From Limnohabitans sp. G3-2 (GTDB lineage Bacteria; Pseudomonadota; Gammaproteobacteria; Burkholderiales; Burkholderiaceae_C), in the NCBI RefSeq assembly GCF_002778275.1, contig NZ_NESG01000004.1, forward strand, positions 1 through 64,000: 64,000 nucleotides of DNA, given 5' to 3'. Under the pieces are notes generated by a model, which was given only the letters and a program-made list of their open reading frames with translations, had not been told where the DNA came from and searched no databases. Made by a program: the position numbers and the translations under genes. Shown here piece after piece: positions 34,301-43,072 of this stretch (positions are counted from its first letter, which is position 1; every line of letters begins with the position of its first letter).

Positions 34301-35274
34301 AAGTGGCTGCAGCCCCGACTCCTATCCCCGATCTGGCATCGGCCAACGCCCCAACGAACACAGCCAGCCCCCAACGCAATCACGCTGTCCCGGCCAAAGC
34401 CGCGGCAGCGCCCAAACCCTTGGCCCCCCAGCGCTACACCGCCTGGACCTTTGGCGAGCTGCCCGAGCTGATGGAAATCAGCAAGGGCGGCCAGACTTTG
34501 ATTGGCTTCCCTGCGTTGGTGGACGTGCAAGACGCGGTGACCATCGAGGTGTTTGACGAGCCCGATGTGGCCGCCAGCAAAAATCGCGCAGGCCTGCGCC
34601 GCCTGTTTGCGCTGCAAATCAAAGACGCGCTCAAGTACCTTGAGAAAAACATCCCTGACCTGCAAAAAATGGCGGTGGCTTACATGCCGCTGGGTACGGC
34701 CGACGAGCTGAAAACCCAGATCATCGACGTGGCACTGGACCGCGCCTTCTTGCTCGACCCATTGCCCAACGACGAGATCACCTTCAAGCGCCGCATCGAA
34801 GAAGGCCGGGGGCGCCTCACCTTGATCGCCAACGAAGTGGCCCGCTTGGCGGGCACCATCTTGCTGGAGTTTGGCGCGGCCACCCGCAAGATCAAGGACA
34901 CGAAAAACGCGCCCGATGCAACGGCCGACTGCACCCAGCAACTGCAACGCCTGATGCCCAAAAACTTCATGGCCGCCACCCCGTGGCCGCAGCTGCAGCA
35001 CTGTGCCCGTTACTTGAAAGCCGTGACCCTGCGCCTCGACAAATACCGCGCCGACCCCGCCCGCGACGCGCAGCGCCTGACCGAGCTGAAACCGCAAGAG
35101 CAACGCTATTGGCGCTTGGTGGCCGAACGCAAAGGCGCGCAAGACGCCCGCATGCTGGAGTTCCGCTGGCTGCTGGAAGAGCTGCGCGTGAGCTTCTTCG
35201 CGCAAGAACTGCGCACCCCGCAGCCTGTCAGCATCAAGCGGCTGGAGAAGGCTTGGGGGCAGTTGAACCATTGA
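31315..35274 (+). CDS. hrpA: ATP-dependent RNA helicase HrpA with a repeat-derived insert
   Basis: This 1319-residue DEAH-box helicase resolves stalled ribosomes and processes mRNA in related bacteria. Walker A GETGSGKT is at about 38-45, DEAH at about 143-146, then TSATID, and the QRAGRCGR motif VI follows. The ratchet/OB region and the DUF3418 C-terminal domain follow to the end. Residues about 187-220 between RHFAS and VIMVSGRTFPV are an insert absent from typical HrpA, encoded by a palindromic repeat (31896-31964). No ATG fits the N-terminus; TTG at 31315 (LSDTPLQIEF) or TTG at 31291 are the candidates. A -10-like GGATAAT lies near 31266. Confidence 0.94.
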   Translation: MSDTPLQIEFPEGLPVSARRDEIMAAMDQHQVIIVCGETGSGKTTQLPKIALMLGRGKINAKPGERARMIGHTQPRRIAASSVAKRIAEELKTPLGEVVGFKVRFQDRLSKNASVKLMTDGILLAETQTDPLLQAYDTIIIDEAHERSLNIDFLLGYLRQILPRRPDLKIVVTSATIDADRFARHFASQPRLALGRPKPGEAPSGGSEPHQVGERGGPVPAPVIMVSGRTFPVEQRYRPFEESRDYGLNEAMADAVDELWQGGAGGDILIFLPGEREIREAADHLRKHLAHQPLTRNAEVLPLFARLSQAEQDRIFEASNGRRIVLATNVAETSLTVPGIRYVIDAGTARVKRYSLRSKVEQLMVEPISQAAANQRAGRCGRVANGICIRLYDEKDFAGRPRFTDPEILRSSLAGVILRMKSLHLGVVEDFPFIEAPSKRAITDGYQLLAELGAVDDDNELTAIGKELARLPLDPRVGRMILEARGREALEEVLVIASAMSVQDVRDRPMDAQAQADQQHAKFDDDKSEFTGYLKLWKWIHDARGGHGTEHKLSNRQYEQLLRQNFVNIRRVREWRDTHTQLLTVVTEHKWRINTKPASYEQLHLSMLAGLLGNVGYKLEDEEAYLGARGIKFHKHPGAHLSKKPGRWIVVAELVETTRLFGRGIAAIEPQWLEQVGAHLLRKQVLDPHWEKKSAEVVALERATLYGLVVYSGRRTAYSRVDLHGAREIFIREALVGEQWESKLPFLAANHKMIAKVEELEHKSRRQDVLVDDELIYAFYDQQIPPEVCSGRLLEDWYRHESAKQPRLLLLTREELMRHEAAGITTQAFPKHIRLGGTDCQATYLHQPGDARDGVTVTVPLFVLNQVSEDRCEWLVPGLLKDKIQALLKSLPQRPRSRFVPLPESATRLAAELSAPELFGTGSLTDVLLKKARDETSLDIKRTDFKHEMLSPHLFMNLLVVDEHGRQLGMGRNLGALKGELGAKARGAFQALAQLKVAAAPTPIPDLASANAPTNTASPQRNHAVPAKAAAAPKPLAPQRYTAWTFGELPELMEISKGGQTLIGFPALVDVQDAVTIEVFDEPDVAASKNRAGLRRLFALQIKDALKYLEKNIPDLQKMAVAYMPLGTADELKTQIIDVALDRAFLLDPLPNDEITFKRRIEEGRGRLTLIANEVARLAGTILLEFGAATRKIKDTKNAPDATADCTQQLQRLMPKNFMAATPWPQLQHCARYLKAVTLRLDKYRADPARDAQRLTELKPQEQRYWRLVAERKGAQDARMLEFRWLLEELRVSFFAQELRTPQPVSIKRLEKAWGQLNH
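31896..31964. repeat. 69-bp palindromic repeat element inserted in frame in hrpA
   Basis: It starts GGGCCGCCCCAAG, has CCCTCGGGGGGCAGCG in the middle and ends GAGCGTGGGGG. The start, centre and end match the element inside cysN (17175-17244), while the connecting parts differ. It adds about 23 to 33 residues (with flanks) between two helicase motifs and leaves the frame open. Confidence 0.8.
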
Positions 35275-35281
35275 GGTGGTT

Positions 35282-35310
35282 TTGTGATTTATGCCACCAA
35301 GTGGCATAAT
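35282..35310 (+). promoter_or_regulatory. Promoter and palindromic operator of the toxin-antitoxin operon
   Basis: The -35 TTGTGA (35282-35287) and -10 CATAAT (35305-35310) are separated by 17 bp. The spacer is almost exactly a palindrome, TTATGCCAC (35289-35297) and GTGGCATAA (35301-35309), with a 3-nt centre. This is the expected binding site for the XRE antitoxin. The predicted transcription start is within a base or two of the toxin ATG (35318), so the mRNA is probably leaderless. Confidence 0.75.
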
Positions 35311-35317
35311 TTAATGC

Positions 35318-35695
35318 ATGCGCCGCGTCTTCAAAACCCGTCAATTTGCCAAGTGGATGCGTAAAAGCGATCTGACGGATCACGCTTTGTGCCTGGCCGT
35401 GTGTGAAATGGTCAGTGGCCTGGTGGATGCTGATCTGGGTGGAGATGTGCTCAAAAAACGCGTTGCCTTGCCCGGTCGCGGCAAGCGTGGAGGCGCCCGC
35501 ACTTTGGTGGCCACACGCAGGGCCAGTCGTTGGTTTTTTGTGTACGGGTTTGAAAAGAACGAAAAAGCCAATGTGACCAGCACCGAGTTGGAAGGTTTGC
35601 AGTGGCTGGCCAAACAACTGCTGGACTTGACTGGACGTCAGCTTGATGTCGCGGTGCAAGACGGTTCTATATATGAAATTTGCCATGAGCACTAA
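35318..35695 (+). CDS. RelE/HigB-like toxin of a type II toxin-antitoxin system
   Basis: The 125 residues match the RelE/ParE-fold toxin group that pairs with an XRE antitoxin encoded downstream (reverse order, as in HigBA). Conserved parts are the N-terminal RRVFKTRQFAKWMRKSDLTD, the central GDVLKKRVALPGRGKRGGAR and the RWFFVYGFEKNEKANV strand. The likely activity is mRNA cleavage at the ribosome. The ATG at 35318 matches the family N-terminus and has no Shine-Dalgarno sequence because the promoter ends only 7 nt upstream. The antitoxin gene overlaps its end. Confidence 0.9.
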   Translation: MRRVFKTRQFAKWMRKSDLTDHALCLAVCEMVSGLVDADLGGDVLKKRVALPGRGKRGGARTLVATRRASRWFFVYGFEKNEKANVTSTELEGLQWLAKQLLDLTGRQLDVAVQDGSIYEICHEH

Positions 35696-36032
35696 ACCTA
35701 AAACCCAGACAAAAGCCAAACCCCAGGCCGCCAGCCGAGTGCTGGAAACGGTTTACGAAACAGCGGCAGACTTGGAGCGCCTCGGGTTCATTGACAAGCG
35801 CAAGATGCAAAAGCTCGACGCGCTTTGCATGGAGCCCATTGCGCCCTATGACAGCGCCCAAATCCGCGCCCTGCGCGAGCAGCACAAGCTGAGCCAGACG
35901 GTGATGGCTTCGGTGCTGAACACCAGCGCCTCTACAGTGCGCAAATGGGAGATCGGTGAAAAGCACCCCAGTGGCCCCTCGCTCAAGTTGCTGAACTTGC
36001 TGGACCGCAAGGGCTTGGATGCGTTGTTGTGA
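35685..36032 (+). CDS. XRE-family antitoxin
   Basis: The 115-residue partner of the upstream toxin has a flexible basic N-terminus (about 1-25), a helical toxin-contact region (about 28-50) and a C-terminal XRE helix-turn-helix (about 60-110, IRALREQHKLSQTVMASVLN then STVRKWEIGEKHPSG). It should neutralise the toxin and bind the 35289-35309 palindrome. The ATG at 35685 overlaps the toxin stop by 11 nt. An ATG at 35673 in the same frame would add four residues and is equally possible. Confidence 0.9.
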   Translation: MSTKPKTQTKAKPQAASRVLETVYETAADLERLGFIDKRKMQKLDALCMEPIAPYDSAQIRALREQHKLSQTVMASVLNTSASTVRKWEIGEKHPSGPSLKLLNLLDRKGLDALL

Positions 36033-36049
36033 TGCGCTGCCTACCTTGA

Positions 36050-36076
36050 ACAAAAACGGCGCCCTCAGGCGCCGTT
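36050..36076 (-). terminator. Rho-independent terminator
   Basis: The hairpin AACGGCGCC/GGCGCCGTT has a 4-nt loop. On the minus strand it is followed by TTTTTG, so it terminates the small secreted-protein gene at 36094-36313. It may also slow the antitoxin transcript on the other strand. Confidence 0.8.
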
Positions 36077-36093
36077 GCTCAGTTCGCAATAAC

Positions 36094-36313
36094 TCAATGC
36101 TTGCCGAACTTGCCCTTGGCCGCTGTCACGCAGCTGGTTTTGGCATCGCCCGCGAGGGCTTCGCACTTTTCATGGGCGACTTTGTCATCGGCTTCGGTCT
36201 TTTTTGAGGCGTCGACTTTTTTTGGGCATCGCCAATTTTTGTGCAAAGGCCGCCGACAAGGGCAGCAGGCTGGCACACACGATGGCGGCGGTGAGGGTTT
36301 TGAGGTTTTGCAT
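36094..36313 (-). pseudogene. Small secreted PsiF-like protein, frame broken at an A7 run
   Basis: The first frame from ATG 36313 encodes a clear signal peptide (MQNLKTLTAAIVCASLLPLS, then AAFAQ). The second frame encodes a typical lysine-rich mature part with two cysteines (EKCEALAGDAKTSCVTAAKG) ending at 36094. The frames join only if one base is lost from a run of seven A (T-run 36217-36223 on the plus strand); six A would give a continuous protein of about 72 residues. Its own terminator follows. The break could be a real mutation, a phase-variable tract, slippage-dependent expression or a sequencing error. The function of the small family is unknown. Confidence 0.65.
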
Positions 36314-36395
36314 GGGGGGTTCTCTGTGTGGATGACGAGAACCCATTGACGCACGTTCGGCCCATGGGCGTCAGTGCATCAACGCACCGATGCAC

Positions 36396-36947
36396 TCAAG
36401 GGCGAGCGTGGGCTTGGGACGTCAACACCTTGACTTGCGCGCTGAGTTCCCGCACCGCTTGGGTCAGGCTCAACAGTTCTTGCTCTTTCAAGATGTCGAT
36501 CTTGTTGTGCAGAAGTTCGATCTCCAGCTCTGCTTTGACATTGATCTCGTAATCGATTTGCGCATGCCTGCGGTCCAGCTCTGACTGCCGGTTCTGGCTC
36601 ATCATGATGGCGGGTGCTGTGTAGGCCGCCTGAAACGACAGCAGCAAGTTGAGCAGGATGAAGGGGTAAGGGTCCCAGGCGTTTTGCCCCACCAGCACGT
36701 TGCCCGTGATCCAGATGGCGATGGCCGAGCTTTGCAACACGATGAAACGCCAAGACCCAATGGTCGCCGCCACGCCGTCTGCCAATCGCTGACCCCGCGT
36801 CAGTGGCCGTGCAGCCATGTGCTCCGGGATGAGGGTTGGCGCGATGGCCAGTTGCTGTCGATGGGCTCTGCGCAGCTGCCGCAGCAGCGCCAACTGTTGC
36901 ATTTCTTCGGCAGATGGTTTGGCGACGGGGTGGGGTGGGTGTTGCAT
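36396..36947 (-). CDS. DUF1003 family membrane protein
   Basis: The 183-residue protein has a basic, Arg-rich N-terminal region and two transmembrane helices (about 80-98 and 106-126). Between and around them is the DUF1003 signature: ADGVAATIGSWRFIVLQSS, then NAWDPYPFILLNLLLSFQAAY-like residues and the conserved MSQNRQ. A coiled-coil C-terminal tail follows (about 140-180). Function is unknown. The ATG at 36947 is chosen because GGAGGT lies 6-8 nt upstream, a strong Shine-Dalgarno sequence; an upstream in-frame ATG has none. Confidence 0.9.
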   Translation of the reverse strand: MQHPPHPVAKPSAEEMQQLALLRQLRRAHRQQLAIAPTLIPEHMAARPLTRGQRLADGVAATIGSWRFIVLQSSAIAIWITGNVLVGQNAWDPYPFILLNLLLSFQAAYTAPAIMMSQNRQSELDRRHAQIDYEINVKAELEIELLHNKIDILKEQELLSLTQAVRELSAQVKVLTSQAHARP

Positions 36948-36998
36948 GAGACCTCCAAGGCTGGCTTGGAGGGTAACAGGCAAAGCCCGAGTGCAGTC

Positions 36999-39104
36999 TT
37001 AACGCAGAACGGCGCTCTTGGCGGCAGCTTCGATCAGGGCTTGTGCATCGTCTTTCAACAAAAAGCCCGCTTTCATGGCGCGTTCTGTTGCTTTCACCAC
37101 GGCTTGTACATAACCATCGTGTGAGCCATAGCGCTCTTGCAGCGACAGGCGGGTGTCGCCGTTGGCTTGGCGCTCGGCCGCTGTTTTGGCAAAGGGCACC
37201 ATGCCGCCCACGTAGTTGCAAATTTCGCCTTTGTGAAATGGGCGTGCGCCATCGGCGGTCACGTTCCAGCCGAGGTAGGTGCCCAGCGGCGCATCCAGCA
37301 ACACCACGGGCAGGCCACCCAATTCGTTGCCATCGGCATCCACTTTGGGGGCGAACATGGGCAACACTTGTTTGATTTTGGGCGGGGCATTCGTGGGCAC
37401 ACCCGAGCCATCTACCGCCTTGAAGCCAGGGCCCCAGTCGTAGTCGTGCACCGGCATGATGAAGTCACGCTCGGGCACTGTGGGGCGCAGGCCGGGCAAG
37501 GTGGGGTATCCCAATGCCGTTTTTTCTGCGATGGCCAGTTGGTTTTTGGCCAAAGTCGGGAATTGGCTGGCGGGTGGCTCTGTGCCTTTCATGACCCAGT
37601 TGCGAAAGTGGACGCGCAACGCATTGACGGTTTCTTTGTGCGGCACAGGGTTGGCGGGCAAAAGGCCTTGACCAAAGTTGTTGCCGGGGCACATAGGCCC
37701 TTCTTTGGGCAGCCCGACGCCAGGCAGGCTGGAGTCAAAACCACCCCCTGCGCCACCGTGGTTGCTGCTCGCAATGTAATAACGCTTCACGTTCGGTGGC
37801 AGCGGCAGGTCTTGCTTGGCGTCTGTCCCAATCCACTCAGGCGTGAGTTTCAAAGCCCAGACTTCGGCCGAGCCAAAGTGCTCCATGATTTTTGGACAGG
37901 TGCGCGTTTGGGTGCAGCGGTCCAAGATGCCTGCGGCAGGCGTGCCGCGCACGGGGTCGGGGTGGGGCAGCCACCACTGCGGGCCTTCGCTGCCCGCTTG
38001 GTAAAGCTCCAACACGCCATCGGGTTGCGCCCAGCGGAAGTTGAGGGCGATGCGGCGGCCTGCGATGATGGGCCACAAACCTTCATGCACCTGTTTGCCC
38101 GCTTCGTCTTGGTTGAAGCCCAGGTGCAGCCAGCCCCGCAGGTAGTTGCCCGATTGCGATACGCCCCGTGCAATGCTGTGCGTGACAGCATTGGCCAGCG
38201 GGTTGGGTGTGCCGCTGTCGTCGGCTTTGGCGTGTTTGAAGAACACCGCCACATCGCGCCAAGCGGCAAAGCCAATACCCAAAACATAAGGGTCTTGGGC
38301 CGTGAACACCACTTGGTAAAGGCGTTTCGCGTCAAAGCCATTTTTCAGGCAAATCTGTGTGGGGTCGGGTGTGCCCGGAAAGGGGTTTTGCGCATCGCAT
38401 TTGGCCCAGGCCCAATCGGTGGGCGCGATGGCTTGTTCGTCAAACACTTCGCCGTTCATGTTTTCGCGCCCGCGTGAGACCAGCGTGGCTTTGCCGGTGT
38501 CCAAGCTGGCGGGTTTGTAAGGCACGGGGTTGGTTTGCACCATGAGCGGCTGAGAGCCAGGGCCTGAGCGGTTGACGATGCGTGCAAAAACTTGTCCAGA
38601 GACTTTGGATCCGTCGGCGTTTTTGGCCACAGGCAACTGCAAAAACTGCAGCCCGTTGATGGTGGCTTGGGGCTTGACCGCCGTGGCACCGGCATTGTCG
38701 CCTTGCCATGCACTGGCCAGACCGATGTCACCGTTGGCGAACTCTTGCTCGGCATAGGGGAACACACGTCCGCGGTTGGGCACGTCATGCCACATCAGGC
38801 CGCTGGCGTCTTTCAGGTTCACCGGTTTGTAGATGACAAAAGAGGCGATGTAGCGCACTTTGCCGTCGGCATCTTTGGCCAACTCAATGTCTTGGATGAT
38901 GGCGTTTTGGGCGAGTTTTGGATCGAGTTCACCAAAGGCGCGTCCCGCGACCTGCTCGTACGCGATGCCAGCCGGTTTGCCTGGAACAGCTGCCACAGGG
39001 CGGGTGTCGTCGATCACGATGCGTGTGACACGCGCTTGCGCTGAAGGGTTGGCCAAAGCCAACAGGGCTGCGGCCCAAAGGCCTTGACGGAATAAATGAG
39101 GCAT
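36999..39104 (-). CDS. Secreted alpha/beta hydrolase domain protein (Abhydrolase_10-like)
   Basis: This protein of about 701 residues has a signal peptide (MPHLFRQGLWAAALLALANP, cleavage near SAQA). A long N-terminal beta-rich region precedes an alpha/beta hydrolase core. The nucleophile elbow is probably GVSQSG (about residue 317), in IARGVSQSGNYLRGWLHLG, with SSNHGGAG as a downstream His-containing segment. The family is widespread in Burkholderiales and sphingomonads and lacks assigned substrates; esters in the periplasm are likely. The upstream 930 residues of the same open frame are antisense of the MFS gene and are excluded. Confidence 0.88.
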   Translation of the reverse strand: MPHLFRQGLWAAALLALANPSAQARVTRIVIDDTRPVAAVPGKPAGIAYEQVAGRAFGELDPKLAQNAIIQDIELAKDADGKVRYIASFVIYKPVNLKDASGLMWHDVPNRGRVFPYAEQEFANGDIGLASAWQGDNAGATAVKPQATINGLQFLQLPVAKNADGSKVSGQVFARIVNRSGPGSQPLMVQTNPVPYKPASLDTGKATLVSRGRENMNGEVFDEQAIAPTDWAWAKCDAQNPFPGTPDPTQICLKNGFDAKRLYQVVFTAQDPYVLGIGFAAWRDVAVFFKHAKADDSGTPNPLANAVTHSIARGVSQSGNYLRGWLHLGFNQDEAGKQVHEGLWPIIAGRRIALNFRWAQPDGVLELYQAGSEGPQWWLPHPDPVRGTPAAGILDRCTQTRTCPKIMEHFGSAEVWALKLTPEWIGTDAKQDLPLPPNVKRYYIASSNHGGAGGGFDSSLPGVGLPKEGPMCPGNNFGQGLLPANPVPHKETVNALRVHFRNWVMKGTEPPASQFPTLAKNQLAIAEKTALGYPTLPGLRPTVPERDFIMPVHDYDWGPGFKAVDGSGVPTNAPPKIKQVLPMFAPKVDADGNELGGLPVVLLDAPLGTYLGWNVTADGARPFHKGEICNYVGGMVPFAKTAAERQANGDTRLSLQERYGSHDGYVQAVVKATERAMKAGFLLKDDAQALIEAAAKSAVLR

Positions 39105-39320
39105 GGCAACTCCTGTTTGTGCGGTGCACGTTGCATGGATGCTGTCATTCAACCGCATTCTCGGGGGGCCTTCAAGGGTGGAGACCCCCAAGCTGTGCGC
39201 GTTTGACGCGGCTTGAGCAACCAAGGTGACATGTGCGTGCTTGGCGCGAGCGATGGCTGATGAGGGGGGTCTCGTTGGCTGTCTCCGTCCTTGTACGATG
39301 CACAAAACCTCAAGGCATTT

Positions 39321-40544
39321 ATGACGCTTCCACTTTCCGCATCTTTCAAGCGATTGGCTTGGTCGAATTTGTTGGCCCAATCGGCGGAGCAGCTGAGCTT
39401 GGCGGCTGTGCCGATCGTGGCCGTGCTCTTGCTCAAGGCCGGTCCGGGCGAGATCGGCTTGCTCGCGTCCATCCAGTCCTTGCCTTTTTTGTTGCTGGCC
39501 ATGCCCTTGGGGCTGCTGGCTGACCGCACATCGCGCACGCGCCTCATGGCTTTGGCCGAGGCGCTGCGGGCTTTGGCCTTGCTGCTGCTGTTGGGTTTGA
39601 TCGTCGCGGGTCAGGTTTCGATTGCGGCTTTGGCGGTGCTGGGTTTCATGGCCGCGGTGGGCACCGTGGCGTTCAGTGTGGCTGCGCCATCTTTGGTGCC
39701 GGCCTTGGTGCCGGTCGATGCCTTGGCCCAGGCCAATGGTCGGCTCGAGTTGGCGCGCAGTGCGGCGTTTGCCGCAGGCCCGGCCTTGGCCGGCGCCTTG
39801 ATTGCATGGACGGGCGCGTCTGCGGCATTTGTGCTGTCGGGCATGTTGTCGGTGGTGGCGGTGTTGTGCCTGCGCGGCATCACCGAACCCACCCGGGCCG
39901 CCATGCCCGACAGGCACCCTTTGCTGGAATTGCAAGACGGGGCCAAGTGGGTGTGGCGCAGTGACTATTTGCGCCCCATGATGTTTTGTTCCATCGTCTG
40001 GAACATTTCTTGGTTCATGCTGCAAGCCGCCTACGTGCCGTACGCCATCAACGATTTAGGTTTGGACGCCAGCGGCGTGGGCGTGACTTTGGCTTGTTAT
40101 GGCGTGGGCATGATCTTGGGGTCTTTGCTGGCGCCCCGCGTGGTCAGGCTGCTGCCCTTTGGGCAGGCCACATTGCTCGGGCCTTATTTCTCGGTGCTGG
40201 CAGCGCTGACGATGGCGCTGACGCTTTTTTGGCCCCAGGGCTGGTTGGCGGCACTCTCGTATTTCTTGTTTGGCGCGGGTCCCATCATTTGGGTGATCAC
40301 TTCAACCACCTTGCGTCAAACGGTGACCCCCCGCGCCATGATCGGGCGGGTCTCGTCCATCAACATTGTGGTCAGCACCGGCGCGCGGCCTTTGGGCGCC
40401 GCTTTGGGGGGCGTGGTGGGGGTGAGCTTTCCGGTCTCCGTCAGTCTTTGGTGTGTGGTGGCCGGTTTTTTCCTGCAGGCGGCGCTCATCACCGCGTCCA
40501 AGCTGCGCACCTTGAAGCGTTTGCCCGATCCTTTGCCGGACTGA
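39321..40544 (+). CDS. Major facilitator superfamily exporter (MFS_3/EntS-like)
   Basis: The 407 residues form about 12 transmembrane helices. The MFS loop 2-3 signature appears as GLLADRTSRTRLM (about 65-77) and a related motif in the second half is near VTPRAMIGRVSSI (about 340-352). The sequence resembles the drug/siderophore exporters of the EntS type. The ATG at 39321 is preferred to a TTG at 39291. The 216-bp gap to the divergent hydrolase holds no gene; its only notable feature is an inverted repeat GAGACCCCC/GGGGGTCTC about 75 bp apart. The substrate is unknown. Confidence 0.9.
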   Translation: MTLPLSASFKRLAWSNLLAQSAEQLSLAAVPIVAVLLLKAGPGEIGLLASIQSLPFLLLAMPLGLLADRTSRTRLMALAEALRALALLLLLGLIVAGQVSIAALAVLGFMAAVGTVAFSVAAPSLVPALVPVDALAQANGRLELARSAAFAAGPALAGALIAWTGASAAFVLSGMLSVVAVLCLRGITEPTRAAMPDRHPLLELQDGAKWVWRSDYLRPMMFCSIVWNISWFMLQAAYVPYAINDLGLDASGVGVTLACYGVGMILGSLLAPRVVRLLPFGQATLLGPYFSVLAALTMALTLFWPQGWLAALSYFLFGAGPIIWVITSTTLRQTVTPRAMIGRVSSINIVVSTGARPLGAALGGVVGVSFPVSVSLWCVVAGFFLQAALITASKLRTLKRLPDPLPD

Positions 40545-40599
40545 GCGCCGCTCTGTGAAAACCCAGCGCGGCAAGGGCGCCGCGCCTACCGCGACACCG

Positions 40600-41469
40600 T
40601 CAGAGCGGCAGGGTCATCAGCGGGATGTCTTTGGCCGTGGCCAGTTTGTCGAGCTGGGCGCGGGTTTGGCTGGCCAAGAAAGCTTCAATGGCCTGGCGTG
40701 TGGCGGGCTTGAAGAGGTCTTTGACCGGATGCGCCAGTGCAATGCCCGCTGCTGCGCACAGGCTCATGGCAAAGTGCGGCTCCAGCGCCGCGACGGCCAC
40801 GCGGCCGTTTTTGCAGGCGTAAATGCGGTAACCCGCGTGTGCGCCACCCACAGCGCCATCGGGTGTGGTCATGCGCAACTGGCGGGGCAGTGCCAGCCAA
40901 GCGGCCGCTTCTGACAAAGCCACCTCATGGCGGGTGCCTTGGCCGCTTGTCTTGAGGGTGATGACGGCTTTGAGCGTGGCCTCGCTGGCCATCAACGCAC
41001 CGCCCATGTCGGCGAACAAACTGGGCGGCAGGTCCATGCCATTGACCAAACCCACCTCGGCTTGGTAGGTGAGGTCGTGGCCAGGAATTTCGGCCAAGGG
41101 GCCGGGTGCGCCCACCACTTCGATCAGGCTGAGTGCGGGGTATTGCTTGTGCAGAGCTTTCCAGCCCAACCCTAATTTGTTCAGGGCGGAAGGGCGAAAT
41201 GAAGTGAGCAGCACGTCGGTCTTGGTCAAGAGCTTGTGCAACTGGGCCTGACCTTTTTCTGTCTTGAGGTCCAGCGTTTGGTGCTTGACGCCTTGGTGCA
41301 TCAGCTCGTAACCGCTGGGCGTGTAGTGCTGCATCGGGTCGCCAGCAGGCGGGTTGACCTTGGTGCAGCTGGCGCCCATTTGCGCCAAACGCATCAGGGC
41401 TGCGGGGCCGGGCAGGTTCAGGGCAAGACTCAAGACGCGCGTGCCGCGCAGGGGTTTGGTGGTGCTCAT
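40600..41469 (-). CDS. CaiB/BaiF family CoA transferase or racemase
   Basis: The 289-residue protein belongs to the class III CoA-transferase/alpha-methylacyl-CoA racemase family. The N-terminal GTRVLSLALNLPGPAALMRLAQMGA is the family nucleotide-site motif. The LLTSFRPSALNKLGLGW segment and FADMGGALMASEATL region (the catalytic Asp region) follow. It is shorter than the usual 350-400 residues, lacking part of the C-terminal domain, yet shows no frameshift. The substrate is unknown; proximity to pobA does not by itself assign it to aromatic catabolism. The start at 41469 matches the family N-terminus. Confidence 0.9.
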   Translation of the reverse strand: MSTTKPLRGTRVLSLALNLPGPAALMRLAQMGASCTKVNPPAGDPMQHYTPSGYELMHQGVKHQTLDLKTEKGQAQLHKLLTKTDVLLTSFRPSALNKLGLGWKALHKQYPALSLIEVVGAPGPLAEIPGHDLTYQAEVGLVNGMDLPPSLFADMGGALMASEATLKAVITLKTSGQGTRHEVALSEAAAWLALPRQLRMTTPDGAVGGAHAGYRIYACKNGRVAVAALEPHFAMSLCAAAGIALAHPVKDLFKPATRQAIEAFLASQTRAQLDKLATAKDIPLMTLPL

Positions 41470-41543
41470 GGTGCCCCGATTGTAAAAGCCCCCCGCGTAC
41501 GCAAAGGCATCCCACATCCCCTGCGGTCGCGAGCTGCGCGTTT

Positions 41544-41701
41544 TGTAGGAGCGAGCCCCTGCTCGGGAAGGGTAGCCGTGGTGGAGGATTCATTCGGCCG
41601 CAGGGGCGGCCTCCCACGGAGATTTGATATTGAGCGTTGAGTGAGAGCCCCCCCACAAAGCCTTCAACGGCGTGTTGTGGGAGCGAGCCCCTGCTCGCGA
41701 A
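41544..41701. repeat. REP cluster between the CoA transferase and pobA
   Basis: Three copies are present: a GCGAGC-type copy (41544-41569), an inverted GGCCGC-type copy (41593-41618) and a second GCGAGC-type copy (41676-41701). There is no gene in this 286-bp gap. Confidence 0.9.
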
Positions 41702-41755
41702 TGTGGGAAGAGGCTCGGCAAGCGCTCGCTCGCAGGTGCAGCAGAACGCAGCGGC

Positions 41756-42988
<1,233 letters not shown>

Positions 42989-43030
42989 TTAGAGGGCCGG
43001 CCCTGTGACAGAGGGGTGTGGCGTTCGAAT

Positions 43031-43069
43031 TTGTGCGATAAGGTGGTTTTTTGTGCGATGATCGCGCAA
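43031..43069. promoter_or_regulatory. Candidate IclR-type (PobR) operator in front of pobA
   Basis: TTGTGCGAT occurs twice, at 43031-43039 and 43051-43059, exactly 20 bp (two helical turns) apart. The second copy forms a near-perfect palindrome with TCGCGCAA (43051-43069). IclR-family activators of aromatic genes bind such repeated palindromic sites upstream of their target. The site lies about 90-120 bp from the pobA start, on the pobA side of the REP array. Confidence 0.5.
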
Positions 43070-43072
43070 ATC

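Noticed and set aside
31213..35307. A minus-strand open frame of more than 1360 codons running in frame into argA
   Set aside because: It lies antisense to hrpA, whose helicase motifs are clear. Its translation is low-complexity and histidine/arginine-rich, and argA has a proper start at 31212. Strong codon-position GC bias keeps the antisense frame open.
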